Source: CAVYPR01 sp963770505
GTDB taxonomy: Bacteria; Actinomycetota; Acidimicrobiia; Acidimicrobiales; RAAP-2
Length of the DNA stretch: 64,000 nt
Direction: 5' to 3'
Assembly: GCA_963770505.1 (NCBI GenBank)
Contig: CAVYPR010000006.1
Location: 930,001-994,000, forward strand
The translations under genes and the position numbers were made by a program. How positions within the stretch are numbered: position 1 is the first letter of the stretch; each line of letters opens with the position of its first letter. The notes beneath the pieces were generated by a model. That model made no database searches, had not been told where the DNA came from, and worked only from the letters and a program-made list of their open reading frames with translations. Shown here piece after piece: positions 18,670-26,402 of the stretch.

Positions 18670-19865
18670 CGTCGGAGGTCTTCGCCCCGGCCGTCCTCGG
18701 GCCGCTCACCCTGCGCAATCGGATCATCAAGGCCGCCACCTTCGAGGGGGTGGTCCCCAAGGGCCTGGTCACCGACGACCTGATCGACTTCCACACGAGG
18801 GTCGGCCGGGGGGGCGCGGCCATGACCACCGTGGCCTACCTGGCCGTCTCGCCCGAGGGGCGGACCGACCGCCACTGCATCCACCTGCGCACAGAAGCGC
18901 TCGAGGGCCTCTCTCGGCTGACCGAGGCGGTCCATGCGACCGGGGCCGCGGTCGCCGCCCAGCTGGGCCACGCCGGTCCGGTGGCCAACCCGCGCTCCAA
19001 CCGGGCCCCGGCGCTCGCCCCCAGCCGGCGGGTGAGCCCGATGGGCACGGTCTCCCGGGCCGTCACCGAGGCCGAGATCGAGCGGGTGACCGCGGACTTC
19101 GCCCGCGGGGCGGCCATGGTCGCCGACGCCGGCTTCGACAGCGTCGAGCTCCACCTCGGTCACAACTACCTGCTGAGCGCCTTCTTGAGCCCCAAGCTCA
19201 ACCGCCGGACGGACCGGTTCGGGGGGAGCCTGGAGAACCGGGCGCGCTTTCCCCGCCAGGTCGTGGCCGCCGTGCGCGAGGCCGTCGGTCACCGGGTGGC
19301 GGTCACGGCCAAGCTGAACATGGCCGACGGGGTGCCCGGCGGGCTGTGGCTCGACGAGAGCGTCGAGGTGGGCCGGATGCTCGAGCACGACGGCCACCTC
19401 GACGCGCTCGAGCTCACCGGGGGGAGCTCCCTCTCCAACCCGATGTACCTGTTCCGGGGCGAGGCGCCGTTGAAGGAGTTCGCCGCCACCCTCCCGCCGG
19501 CGGCACGGTTGGGTTTCCGGTTCGTCGGTCGGCGGTTCCTCCCCGAGTACCCCTTCGAGGAGGCGTTCTTCCTCCCCTACGCCCGCCAGTTCCGCGACGC
19601 CCTGGCCATGCCGCTCATCCTGCTGGGGGGCATCACCCGGCTGGAGACGGTCGAGCGGGCCCTCGACGAGGGGTTCGCCTTCGTGGCCATGGCCAGGGCC
19701 CTCTTGCGCGAGCCCGACCTGGTGAGGAGGATGGAGGCCGGCACGGCCACCGACTCCCTCTGCATCCACTGCAACAAGTGCATGCCCACCATCTACCGGG
19801 GCACCCGTTGCGTCCTGGTGCAGGGCGATCCCGACGCGGCGCCCGGTCCTGAGGTCAGCGGATGA
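18666..19865 (+). CDS. Old-yellow-enzyme NADH:flavin oxidoreductase
   Basis: 399-residue FMN TIM barrel. LGPLTLRNRIIKAATFEG is the N-terminal barrel strand, AQLGHAGP the substrate/FMN loop, and LHLGHNYLLSAFLSPKLNRRTDRFGGSLENRARF the signature segment. Near the C-terminus CIHCNKCMPTIYRGTRC resembles the iron-sulfur Cys cluster of dienoyl-CoA reductase and trimethylamine dehydrogenase relatives, but no C-terminal FAD/NADPH domain follows. It probably reduces activated C=C bonds. The ATGA overlap couples it to the monooxygenase. The end overlaps the convergent SnoaL-like gene by 11 bases. Confidence 0.88.
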   Translation: MTSEVFAPAVLGPLTLRNRIIKAATFEGVVPKGLVTDDLIDFHTRVGRGGAAMTTVAYLAVSPEGRTDRHCIHLRTEALEGLSRLTEAVHATGAAVAAQLGHAGPVANPRSNRAPALAPSRRVSPMGTVSRAVTEAEIERVTADFARGAAMVADAGFDSVELHLGHNYLLSAFLSPKLNRRTDRFGGSLENRARFPRQVVAAVREAVGHRVAVTAKLNMADGVPGGLWLDESVEVGRMLEHDGHLDALELTGGSSLSNPMYLFRGEAPLKEFAATLPPAARLGFRFVGRRFLPEYPFEEAFFLPYARQFRDALAMPLILLGGITRLETVERALDEGFAFVAMARALLREPDLVRRMEAGTATDSLCIHCNKCMPTIYRGTRCVLVQGDPDAAPGPEVSG

Positions 19866-20268
19866 GGCCGAGGCCCTCCTGGCAGTGGGGCCCGCCCCAG
19901 TGCTCGGTGATCCGGCCGTCCCGGATGCGCAGGATGGCGGTGCCGTTGATGGTGACGGGCTCCCCCGAGGCCGGGACGTCGTAGAAGGGGGCGCCGGTGT
20001 GGGTGCCCCGCACCGTCCAGTTCGAGACCACCAGGTCGCCGCTCTCGATCAAAAGGTCCACGGTGAAGGTCATGTCGGGGAAGGCGGCGCGCGCCTGGCT
20101 CCACCAGCGCTGCTCCTCGCCGCGGACGTCGTCGCCGACCCGGCCGGGGCTCACCCGCTCGGTCACGTGGCTGTGGAAGTCGGGAGAGAAGAACTCGTAG
20201 ACGGCCTCGGTGTCGCCCGTCTCCATCGCCGCGGAGTACTTGCCCAGGAGTCTCAAATTGTCGGACAC
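19855..20268 (-). CDS. SnoaL-like polyketide-cyclase family protein
   Basis: 137 residues from GTG 20268, which is preceded by GGAGGAG. The pattern LRLLGKYSAAMETGDTEAVYEFFSPDFHSHV, then FPDMTFTVDLLIESGDLVVSNWTVRGTHTGAPF and GTAILRIRDGRITEHWG, is the cone-shaped alpha+beta barrel of SnoaL/NTF2-like ester cyclases. Many are uncharacterised isomerases or hydrolases; the function here is unknown. It lies upstream of nothing on its strand and is separated from dnaB by about 100 bases. Confidence 0.8.
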   Translation of the reverse strand: MSDNLRLLGKYSAAMETGDTEAVYEFFSPDFHSHVTERVSPGRVGDDVRGEEQRWWSQARAAFPDMTFTVDLLIESGDLVVSNWTVRGTHTGAPFYDVPASGEPVTINGTAILRIRDGRITEHWGGPHCQEGLGLIR

Positions 20269-20373
20269 GGCTTCTCCTCCCCTCTGTCGCCGCGGGGACT
20301 TTCGAGGTGCGGCTGGCCGCACGATCCTCGCGCGCGCAAGAGGCAGGTGCGCCCACGGGGCGGCAGCGACGGG

Positions 20374-21759
20374 TCAGACGGACTTGAGGTTGTCGAAGCG
20401 CGCGTACTGGTTCAAGAAGACGAGGTGCGCCGAGCCGGTGGGGCCGTTGCGGTGCTTGGCCACGATGATCTCGGCCATGCCCCGCCGGTCGATCGGCGTG
20501 TCGGGGTCATACTGCTCCTCACGGAAGATAAAAATCACGACGTCCGCATCCTGCTCTAGCGATCCCGACTCCCTCAGGTCCGACAGCATGGGTCGCTTGT
20601 CCTGGCGGGCCTCGAGGCCCCGGGAGAGCTGGGAGAGCGCCACCACCGGGCACTCGAGCTCGCGGGCCAGGATCTTGAGCCCCCGGCTGATCTCGGCCAC
20701 CTCGACCTGGCGGTTCTCGGCCCGGGCGCGCCCGGTCATGAGCTGCAGGTAGTCGACGACCACCAGGCCGAGGTCGCCCTGGCTCTTCCGGAGCCGGCGG
20801 GCCCGGGCCCGGATGTCCATCACCGTCAGGTTCGGGTTGTCGTCGATGAAGATGGTCGAGTCGCTGAGGCGGCTGACCGCCGTCCCCACCTTGGCCCAGT
20901 CGGGGTCGAGGAGGTGGCCGGTGCGCATCCGCTGTGCGTCCACCCGGGCCTCGGAGGCGAGCATCCGCTGGGTGAGCTCGAGATGGCCCATCTCCAAGGA
21001 GAACAGGAGCGCCGGGCGGCGGAGCACGGTGCCCACGTGGGCCAGGATCCCCAGGGCGAAGCTGGTCTTGCCCATGGCCGGGCGGGCACCCACGATCGTG
21101 AGGCTCGCCGGCTGGAGGCCGGCCAGGATGTCGTCGAGGTCGCTGTAGCCGGTGGCCAGGCCGGTGATGCGGCCGCCGTGGGAGGCCAGCTCCTCGATCC
21201 GGTCGAGGCTCGGGCCGATCAGGTCGCGCAGCGCCTCGAGCGACTCGGTGGTCCGGCGGTGGGAGAGGTCGAAGACCATCCGCTCGGCGTCGTCGACCGC
21301 GGCGGTGACGTCGTCGGGGACCGAGTAGCCGAGCTCGGCGATCTCCCCGGCCACCCCGACCAGGCGGCGCAGCAGGGAGTGCTCCTCGACGATGCGGGCG
21401 TAGTGCTCGGCGTTGGCCACCGAGGGCGTGTTGACCTGCAGCGAGACGAGGATCGCCGGGTCGCCGATCGCCTCGAGCTGTGTGGAGCGCCGCAGCTCGT
21501 CGGTGACGGTGACGGCGTCGACCGGCTGGCCCCGCTGGTAGAGGGAGACGATGGCCCCGAAGATGTGGCCGTGGGCCGGCTTGTAGAAGTCGGCGGCTGT
21601 GCAGATCTCGATGGCCGCCGCCGTGGCGTCGGCCGAGAGCAGCATCGACCCGAGCAGGGACTCCTCGGCCTCGAGGTTGTGCGGCGGGACCCGGGGGCCC
21701 GACGTCGGTGACGCGGCCCGGAGGTAGCGGGGTCGTGCGTCGTCGAAGGCCTGCACCAT
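20374..21759 (-). CDS. dnaB: Replicative DNA helicase DnaB
   Basis: 461 residues, normal length and no intein. The N-terminal DnaB domain (PPHNLEAEESLLGSML at residues ~25-40) binds primase. The RecA-like C-terminal domain has Walker A GARPAMGKTS at 224-233, LGLVVVDYLQLMTGR (Walker B) and LSQLSRGLEARQDKRPMLSDLRESGSLEQDAD (H3/H4 region). It unwinds DNA ahead of the replisome as a hexamer. ATG 21759 is chosen. A consensus DnaA box lies 85-93 bases upstream, so expression may respond to DnaA. Confidence 0.95.
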   Translation of the reverse strand: MVQAFDDARPRYLRAASPTSGPRVPPHNLEAEESLLGSMLLSADATAAAIEICTAADFYKPAHGHIFGAIVSLYQRGQPVDAVTVTDELRRSTQLEAIGDPAILVSLQVNTPSVANAEHYARIVEEHSLLRRLVGVAGEIAELGYSVPDDVTAAVDDAERMVFDLSHRRTTESLEALRDLIGPSLDRIEELASHGGRITGLATGYSDLDDILAGLQPASLTIVGARPAMGKTSFALGILAHVGTVLRRPALLFSLEMGHLELTQRMLASEARVDAQRMRTGHLLDPDWAKVGTAVSRLSDSTIFIDDNPNLTVMDIRARARRLRKSQGDLGLVVVDYLQLMTGRARAENRQVEVAEISRGLKILARELECPVVALSQLSRGLEARQDKRPMLSDLRESGSLEQDADVVIFIFREEQYDPDTPIDRRGMAEIIVAKHRNGPTGSAHLVFLNQYARFDNLKSV

Positions 21760-21843
21760 GGTCTAGCTACCTTGCGGTAAGTGGGCTGTGAAAAGGAAGG
21801 GGCGCAAGCTGGGGATTCTTACGGGAAAACCCCTGATGGCGTC

Positions 21844-21871
21844 TGTGGATAAACAGTGGACGGCCGTCCAC
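21844..21871. promoter_or_regulatory. DnaA box and 16-bp palindrome upstream of dnaB
   Basis: TGTGGATAA at 21844-21852 is the exact reverse complement of the consensus box TTATCCACA. Three bases further, 21856-21871 is a perfect 16-base palindrome, GTGGACGGCCGTCCAC, whose arms contain GTCCAC like a box core. Both lie 85-112 bases upstream of dnaB in the rplI-dnaB gap. Confidence 0.55.
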
Positions 21872-21984
21872 GGGGTGGGGAGATCCACGCGGGGACGTCG
21901 GTGGGGGCGGGCGGGGACCATCCGCCCATGGTGGCCGGGGGGTGTGACGACTTGGTGGACACCCGGGGGGGCGGTCCGGCCCGC

Positions 21985-22437
21985 CTACTCTCCGGCGGCC
22001 ACCACCTCGACGGTGACGACGGCCGACACCTCGGTGAAGAGGTCAAGGGGCACCTGGAAGGTGCCGACCTCCTTGATCGGCTCGGCCAGGACCACGTGGT
22101 GGCGGTTGAGCTCGACGCCCTTCTGGGCGTGCACCGCCTCGGCCACGTCGGCCGCGCTGACCGAGCCGAAGAGCCGGCCGGCCTTCCCGGCCCGGGCCTC
22201 GACCCGCAACACCGCCCCGGCGAGCAGGGTGGCCTGGGCCTGGGCCGTCTCGCGGTCCTTCGCCTCGCGCAGGTCGCGGCTCTTGCGCATGGCGTCCGCC
22301 TGGGCCTGGACGCCCTCGGTGGCCACCAGCGCCCGGCCCTGGGGCAGCAGGTAGTTGCGGGCGAAGCCGCCGGCCACCTCGACGATGTCGCCGCGGCGGC
22401 CCACGCCGTCCACGTCGCTGCGGAGCAGCACCTTCAT
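21985..22437 (-). CDS. rplI: 50S ribosomal protein bL9
   Basis: 150 residues: N-terminal domain MKVLLRSDVDGVGRRGDIVEVAGGFARNYLLP, a long connecting helix, and a C-terminal domain with FGSVSAADVAEAV. It binds 23S rRNA and helps keep frame and 70S integrity. Its ATG shares the A of the rpsR TGA (TGATG), so translation is coupled. Last gene of the leftward rpsF-ssb-rpsR-rplI operon; dnaB begins 225 bases downstream. Confidence 0.95.
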   Translation of the reverse strand: MKVLLRSDVDGVGRRGDIVEVAGGFARNYLLPQGRALVATEGVQAQADAMRKSRDLREAKDRETAQAQATLLAGAVLRVEARAGKAGRLFGSVSAADVAEAVHAQKGVELNRHHVVLAEPIKEVGTFQVPLDLFTEVSAVVTVEVVAAGE

Positions 22438-22976
22438 CAGCCCTCTCCCTCCGCAACCACTGCCTCGGCGACCGGCGCCGCCTCGACCTCGACCACCTCG
22501 ACCACCGCTGGCGCCTCGGGGGCCTCTGCGGCCGGCTCGGCCGCGGCGGCCGCTGCCGGTGCTGCGGCGTCGGCCGGTCGCGGCGGCCGGTCGGCACGGT
22601 CGCCCCGCGGGCCCGTCGGCCGGTCGCCGCGGTCTCCGCGGTCACCCCGGTCCCCGCGGTCGCCGCGATCGCGTCCGCCGCGTCCGCTCGGCTTCTCGGT
22701 CACCGTCCGCTGCGTGTACGGCAGCAGGACCAGCTCACGGGCGAGCTTGATGGCCTGGGCGATGTCCCGCTGGTGCTGGGCGCAGTTGCCGGTCACCCGG
22801 CGGGAGCGGATCTTGCCCCGGTCGCTCATGTACTTGCGCAGCACGGGGAGGTCCTTGTAGTCGACCCACTCCACTCCGTCGCGGCACATGGCGCACGGCT
22901 TCTTCTTGACCCGGCGGCCCAGGTCCTTGGGGGCGCGGCGGGTGGTGGTCCCGCCCCGGTAGTTGTTCCTCGCCAT
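22437..22976 (-). CDS. rpsR: 30S ribosomal protein bS18 with a long C-terminal tail
   Basis: Residues 1-80 are a normal bS18: RRVKKKPCAMCRDGVEWVDYKDLPVLRKYMSDRGKI, then RRVTGNCAQHQRDIAQAIKLARELVLLPYT. Cys residues of the zinc-binding type are kept. It then continues for about 95 residues, first a run of RGD/GDR repeats (22620-22680), then an Ala/Pro/Glu/Val-rich acidic tail. The product is 179 residues against 75-90 usually. In the 30S platform it forms a pair with bS6, whose gene two positions upstream carries a similar acidic tail. ATG 22976 shares its A with the ssb stop. Confidence 0.92.
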   Translation of the reverse strand: MARNNYRGGTTTRRAPKDLGRRVKKKPCAMCRDGVEWVDYKDLPVLRKYMSDRGKIRSRRVTGNCAQHQRDIAQAIKLARELVLLPYTQRTVTEKPSGRGGRDRGDRGDRGDRGDRGDRPTGPRGDRADRPPRPADAAAPAAAAAAEPAAEAPEAPAVVEVVEVEAAPVAEAVVAEGEG

Positions 22977-23455
22977 CAGAAGGGCTCCTCGTCGAATCCG
23001 TAGCCACCGGCAGCGGCGGCGGGCTGCTCCTCGGTGCGGGGCGGCGGCGGTGCCGGAGCCTGCCGGCCCCCGCCCCCTCCGCCGGCGGGCCCGCGCCGCT
23101 CGTTCTTGGTCACCTGGGCGGTGGCCCACCGCAGCGACGGCCCCACCTCGTCCGCGGTCACCTCCACCTTCGAGCGGCGGTCGCCGTCGGGGGTCTCCCA
23201 GCTCCGCTGCTCGAGTCGGCCGGTCACGACCACCCGGGCCCCGCGGCTCAGGCTCTCGCTCACGTTCTCGGCCATCTCGCGCCAGCAGACCACTGTGAAG
23301 AAGCTGGTGGCCTCCTCCCACTCCTGGGTCTGGCGGTTCTGCCAGCGGCGGTTCACGGCCAGGCCGAAGCTGGCCGTGGGCTGGCCGGTGTTGGTGAACC
23401 GCAGCTCGGGGTCCCGGGTGATGTTGCCCACCAGGGTCACGCTGTTGTCGGGCAT
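22976..23455 (-). CDS. ssb: Single-stranded DNA-binding protein
   Basis: 159 residues. The OB fold begins MPDNSVTLVGNITRDPELRFTNTGQP and includes FFTVVCWREMAENVSESLSRGARVVVTGRLEQRSWE. A Gly/Pro linker leads to the acidic tip GFDEEPF, the partner-binding tail that recruits repair and replication proteins. It coats single-stranded DNA as a tetramer. ATG 23455 is preceded by an AGGAGGAGC ribosome site, and its stop overlaps rpsR, a conserved operon position. Confidence 0.95.
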   Translation of the reverse strand: MPDNSVTLVGNITRDPELRFTNTGQPTASFGLAVNRRWQNRQTQEWEEATSFFTVVCWREMAENVSESLSRGARVVVTGRLEQRSWETPDGDRRSKVEVTADEVGPSLRWATAQVTKNERRGPAGGGGGGRQAPAPPPPRTEEQPAAAAGGYGFDEEPF

Positions 23456-23486
23456 GGTGCTCCTCCTCGTTCCTCGACCGCGGGGC

Positions 23487-24068
23487 CTAGGCCTCGGCCA
23501 GGTCGGACACGGCCTCGGCGGCCGGCGGGGTGTCGCTCTCGGCCGGCGCCTCGGCCGGCTCCTCGACGACGACCTCGGCCACGACCTCCACCTCGGCACC
23601 CTCGTCAGAACCGTCGGCGGCGGCGGCCGGTTCGGGCGCAGGTGCCCGCTCCGTCGGGGGCTCGGGCTCCGGCGCCGCGGCGGCCTCGGGCGACGGGCGC
23701 TCGGGCAGCGGCGGTGGTGGCGGGGGGGCGCCGCGGCTCCCCTTGCCGCCGGCCGTCCCCGACCCGACCCGACGCAGGGCCTTCTCGGGGAGGCGGATCA
23801 CCTTGTGGCGCAGGACCTCGTCGGCCAGCGACAGCATGCGGTCGAGGTCGTTGACCGTCTGGACCTCGCCGGAGAACTCGACCAGGACGTAGTAGCCCTC
23901 GCGCCGGTGCTTCACCTCGTAGGCGAAGGGGCGCCGCCCCCAGCGGTCCACCGCTCCGGGGGTGCCGCCGGAGGTCCGCACGGTCTCGAGCAGCCGGTCG
24001 ACCACCGCCTGGATGGCCGGCGGCTCGGTGCCGGTGTCGAAGATGACCATGACTTCGTAGGGCCGCAC
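23487..24068 (-). CDS. rpsF: 30S ribosomal protein bS6 with an acidic C-terminal extension
   Basis: GTG 24068 follows GGAGGGAGGTGA. Residues 1-95 are bS6: RPYEVMVIFDTGTEPPAIQAVVDRLLETV, WGRRPFAYEVKHRREGYYVLVEFSG and DRMLSLADEVLRHKVIRLPEKA. It assembles with bS18 on the 30S platform. A further ~95 residues follow (Pro-rich, then Glu/Val/Ala-rich, ending AEAVSDLAEA), giving 193 residues, twice the usual length. In E. coli the S6 end receives Glu residues enzymatically; here an acidic tail is encoded. A strong hairpin sits just upstream (24091-24110). Confidence 0.92.
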   Translation of the reverse strand: MRPYEVMVIFDTGTEPPAIQAVVDRLLETVRTSGGTPGAVDRWGRRPFAYEVKHRREGYYVLVEFSGEVQTVNDLDRMLSLADEVLRHKVIRLPEKALRRVGSGTAGGKGSRGAPPPPPPLPERPSPEAAAAPEPEPPTERAPAPEPAAAADGSDEGAEVEVVAEVVVEEPAEAPAESDTPPAAEAVSDLAEA

Positions 24069-24090
24069 GGGCGGCTCACCTCCCTCCGGA

Positions 24091-24110
24091 CCGGGCGGCT
24101 GTCCGCCCGG
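24091..24110 (-). promoter_or_regulatory. Hairpin in the rpsF leader, candidate S6:S18 autoregulatory site
   Basis: On the minus strand CCGGGCGG and CCGCCCGG pair perfectly around a four-base loop, directly before the ribosome site of rpsF. In several phyla an S6:S18 complex represses this operon through a leader stem with an exposed CCG. The position suits that, but the bulge pattern is not verifiable by eye. Confidence 0.35.
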
Positions 24111-24226
24111 GCCCCGTCGATCGGGGCAGGGTTCTCGCTTCGGCCGGCCGGCACCCGGGGCGCCGGTCGACCGCATGATGGTAGTCGCCTGGCGAGGCCC
24201 ACGGTTCCAGGGCCCCGCCGGGAGGG

Positions 24227-25102
24227 TCAGGCGGGTCCGTCGACCTCGTGGGCCTCCAGGGCGTGGCGCAGGTCCTCGGAGGCGTGGTAGCTCTCGGCGT
24301 CGGCGGGGAAGGAACCGTCGCGGACATCGGCCACGAAGGCGGCGACGGCCCCGGTCGCCACCTCGGCCAGGTCCGCGTACTGGCGGACGAACTTGGGTGG
24401 GGTGCGCGAGCCCAGGCCCAAGAGGTCGTGGAAGACCAGCACCTGCCCGTCGCAGCCGGGGCCGGCCCCGATGCCGATGGTGGGCACGTCGATGGCCTCG
24501 GTCACGGTGGCGGCCACCAGGTCGGGGACGCCCTCGAGCACGATGCTGAAGACCCCCGCCGCCGACAGGGCCTTCGCCGCGTCGACCAGCAGGCCCGCGG
24601 CGTCGGCGCTTCGGGCCTGGACCCGGTAGCCGCCCATGGCCAGCACCGACTGGGGGGTGAGGCCGATGTGCCCCATCACGGGGATCTCGGCGGCCACGAT
24701 GGCCTCGATCACGGCCAGACGGCTGCGGCCGCCCTCGAGCTTCACCGCCCCGGCCCCGGCGCGCACCAGGGCGGCGGCGTTGCGCACGGCGTCGTGCACT
24801 GTCAGGTGGTAGCTCATCCACGGCATGTCCCCCACCACCAGGCAACGGGGCCGGGCCCGTGACACCGCGGCCACGTGGCGCACCATGTCGTCGATCGTGA
24901 CGTGCAGGGTGTCCTCGTACCCGAGGACGTTGTTGGCGACCGAGTCGCCCACCAGCAGGATGTCGACGCCGGCGGCGTCGACGATGCGGGCGCTCGGCTC
25001 GTCGTAGGCGGTGACCATCACCAGGGGCTCGACGCCGTCGCGGCGCTTCCTCCCCCTGACCTGCGGCACGGTGACGGGACGGTCGGCGGTAGGGCTGCTC
25101 AC
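24227..25102 (-). CDS. panB: 3-methyl-2-oxobutanoate hydroxymethyltransferase (PanB)
   Basis: 291 residues. First step of pantothenate synthesis: transfers a hydroxymethyl group from methylene-tetrahydrofolate to ketoisovalerate. MVTAYDEPSARIVDAAGVDILLVGDSVANNVLGYEDTL, VKLEGG, VMGHIGLTPQS and SIVLEGVP are the conserved metal and substrate loops of the TIM barrel. GTG 25102 is used because AAAGGAGGG lies just upstream. It stands between rpsF and the DUF5318 gene, all leftward; no panC or panD is present. Confidence 0.93.
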   Translation of the reverse strand: MSSPTADRPVTVPQVRGRKRRDGVEPLVMVTAYDEPSARIVDAAGVDILLVGDSVANNVLGYEDTLHVTIDDMVRHVAAVSRARPRCLVVGDMPWMSYHLTVHDAVRNAAALVRAGAGAVKLEGGRSRLAVIEAIVAAEIPVMGHIGLTPQSVLAMGGYRVQARSADAAGLLVDAAKALSAAGVFSIVLEGVPDLVAATVTEAIDVPTIGIGAGPGCDGQVLVFHDLLGLGSRTPPKFVRQYADLAEVATGAVAAFVADVRDGSFPADAESYHASEDLRHALEAHEVDGPA

Positions 25103-25130
25103 GGCATGCCCTCCTTTCGTCTCGGTTGCT

Positions 25131-25568
25131 TCAGCCTCCCTGGCGGGCGCGCGATTGACGGGGGGTCCGGCCCCCCGCGGGGTACTTGCGGGTGAGGTGG
25201 TGCCAGGCGCACGAGGGGCAGACCTCGACCTCATAGCAGAGGACCGGTTCCTCCCTCCGGCGCAGCCGATTGAGCTCGGCCACGGTCCCCGGGCACCGCC
25301 CTCCCGGCGGGAGCCCGGCGCCGAAGACGTAGGTCACCTGGACGGTCCCGGTCTCCTCGCAGATCGGGCAGTCGTCGCCCGATTTCCGGCCGACGTTGCG
25401 GGCCGCCCGCAGCAGCTCGGGGTGGGCGTCGCAGACGTCCACCACGTCGACCTTGCCCTTGCGCACGTCGCGGACGACGGCGTTTCGGACCAGTCGGTAC
25501 TCGACCCGCGCCCCTCCCCCGTCGCTCCCCGAGCTCCCCTGCGCCGTCGGGCGGGAGGTGATGGTCAT
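25131..25568 (-). CDS. DUF5318 family protein
   Basis: 145 residues from ATG 25568. The body VEYRLVRNAVVRDVRKGKVDVVDVCDAHPELLRAARNVG, then CPICEETGTVQVTYVFGAGLP, PGTVAELNRL and CPSCAWHHLTRKYPAG, matches DUF5318, an actinobacteria-specific family. Two CPxC pairs suggest a zinc ribbon. Function unknown. Divergent from PadR across a 124-base region that holds the PadR promoter and operator-like repeat. A mycobacterial relative also lies close to ino1 and padR, from memory. Confidence 0.8.
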   Translation of the reverse strand: MTITSRPTAQGSSGSDGGGARVEYRLVRNAVVRDVRKGKVDVVDVCDAHPELLRAARNVGRKSGDDCPICEETGTVQVTYVFGAGLPPGGRCPGTVAELNRLRRREEPVLCYEVEVCPSCAWHHLTRKYPAGGRTPRQSRARQGG

Positions 25569-25656
25569 CGCACGAGAGGCTAGTGCCGCGACGGGCCGAA
25601 TTGGTCGAGCTTTTCGTCGCCGGGCGCGACGATCCCGCCCCACGCGTGACACATCT

Positions 25657-25686
25657 GTGACATCCGCTATATCGAAGCGATATACT
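25657..25686 (+). promoter_or_regulatory. PadR promoter with an inverted-repeat operator
   Basis: GTGACA (25657-25662) and TATACT (25681-25686) are separated by 18 bases, a near-ideal sigma-70 promoter with transcription starting at about the GTG at 25693. Lying between and over the -10 is the perfect repeat TATATCG-AAG-CGATATA (25668-25684). Its position predicts that a bound dimer blocks RNA polymerase, most simply PadR repressing itself. Confidence 0.65.
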
Positions 25687-25692
25687 CACCGC

Positions 25693-26319
25693 GTGCTCGA
25701 CATGGCCATCCTGGGGCTGCTGGAGGAGCGCGAGCTCCACGGTTACGAGATCCGGCGCCAGCTCCGCGAGGGGCTGGGCCTCCTGGCCAACGTCTCCTTC
25801 GGCTCGCTTTACCCCGCCCTGGCCCGTCTGGAGGCGGCCGGGGCGGTGGTGGCCACCGAGGACCGGTCCGAGCCCGAGCCGCCCGCCGCACCGCCGACCG
25901 GCTCGCTCAGCGGGGAGCGGGCGGTGCAGCGCGCCCGCCGCCACACCGCCGGCCGGGCCCGCAGGTCGCGCAAGGTCTACCGCGTCACCGATGAGGGCCG
26001 CCGCCTTTTCGTCGAGCTGCTGGCCGGCGGCGCCACCGACGACGCCCGCAGCTTCGGCCTTCGGCTGGCCTTCGCCCGCCACCTGGCCCCCCACGCCCGC
26101 CTGGCGCTCCTGGAGCGGCGCCGGGCCCAGCTGCTCCAGCGGCTGGCCGAGGTGCGGGCGGCCACCAGCGACGACACCCTCGACGTCTACGCGCGCTCGG
26201 TGGTCGAGCACACCGCCGAAGGCGTGGAGCAGGACGTCCGCTGGCTCGAGCGCCTCATCGAGGCCGAGCGCCAGTCGGCCGCGGCCACCATGGCCACCGT
26301 GGCCGGCGGGACCGAGTGA
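25693..26319 (+). CDS. PadR family transcriptional regulator
   Basis: 208 residues. The winged helix begins LDMAILGLLEERELHGYEIRRQL and SFGSLYPALARLEAAGAV, and ends RKVYRVTDEGRRLFVELL. The wing carries an unusual insertion of about 40 residues (Glu/Pro-rich then Arg-rich). The C-terminal helical dimerisation domain (residues ~125-205) is of the long PadR type. It probably represses its own promoter and perhaps ino1, which starts 84 bases downstream. GTG 25693 lies on the predicted transcript start. Confidence 0.85.
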   Translation: MLDMAILGLLEERELHGYEIRRQLREGLGLLANVSFGSLYPALARLEAAGAVVATEDRSEPEPPAAPPTGSLSGERAVQRARRHTAGRARRSRKVYRVTDEGRRLFVELLAGGATDDARSFGLRLAFARHLAPHARLALLERRRAQLLQRLAEVRAATSDDTLDVYARSVVEHTAEGVEQDVRWLERLIEAERQSAAATMATVAGGTE

Positions 26320-26402
26320 GCAACCTCGCCAGCCGACCGTCAGCAGATGCACCGTCCGTCCGCCGCAGCGATCAACCCCAGACAGGCAGGAGGAGACCCC
26401 CG

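Noticed and set aside
21780..21984. A gene between rplI and dnaB
   Set aside because: Frames here lack domains and overlap the DnaA box and palindrome; better read as a regulatory gap.
22600..22690. Short regular repeats in rpsR, CRISPR-like at first glance
   Set aside because: They are contiguous 9-bp units in frame encoding Gly-Asp-Arg, with no spacers and no cas genes.
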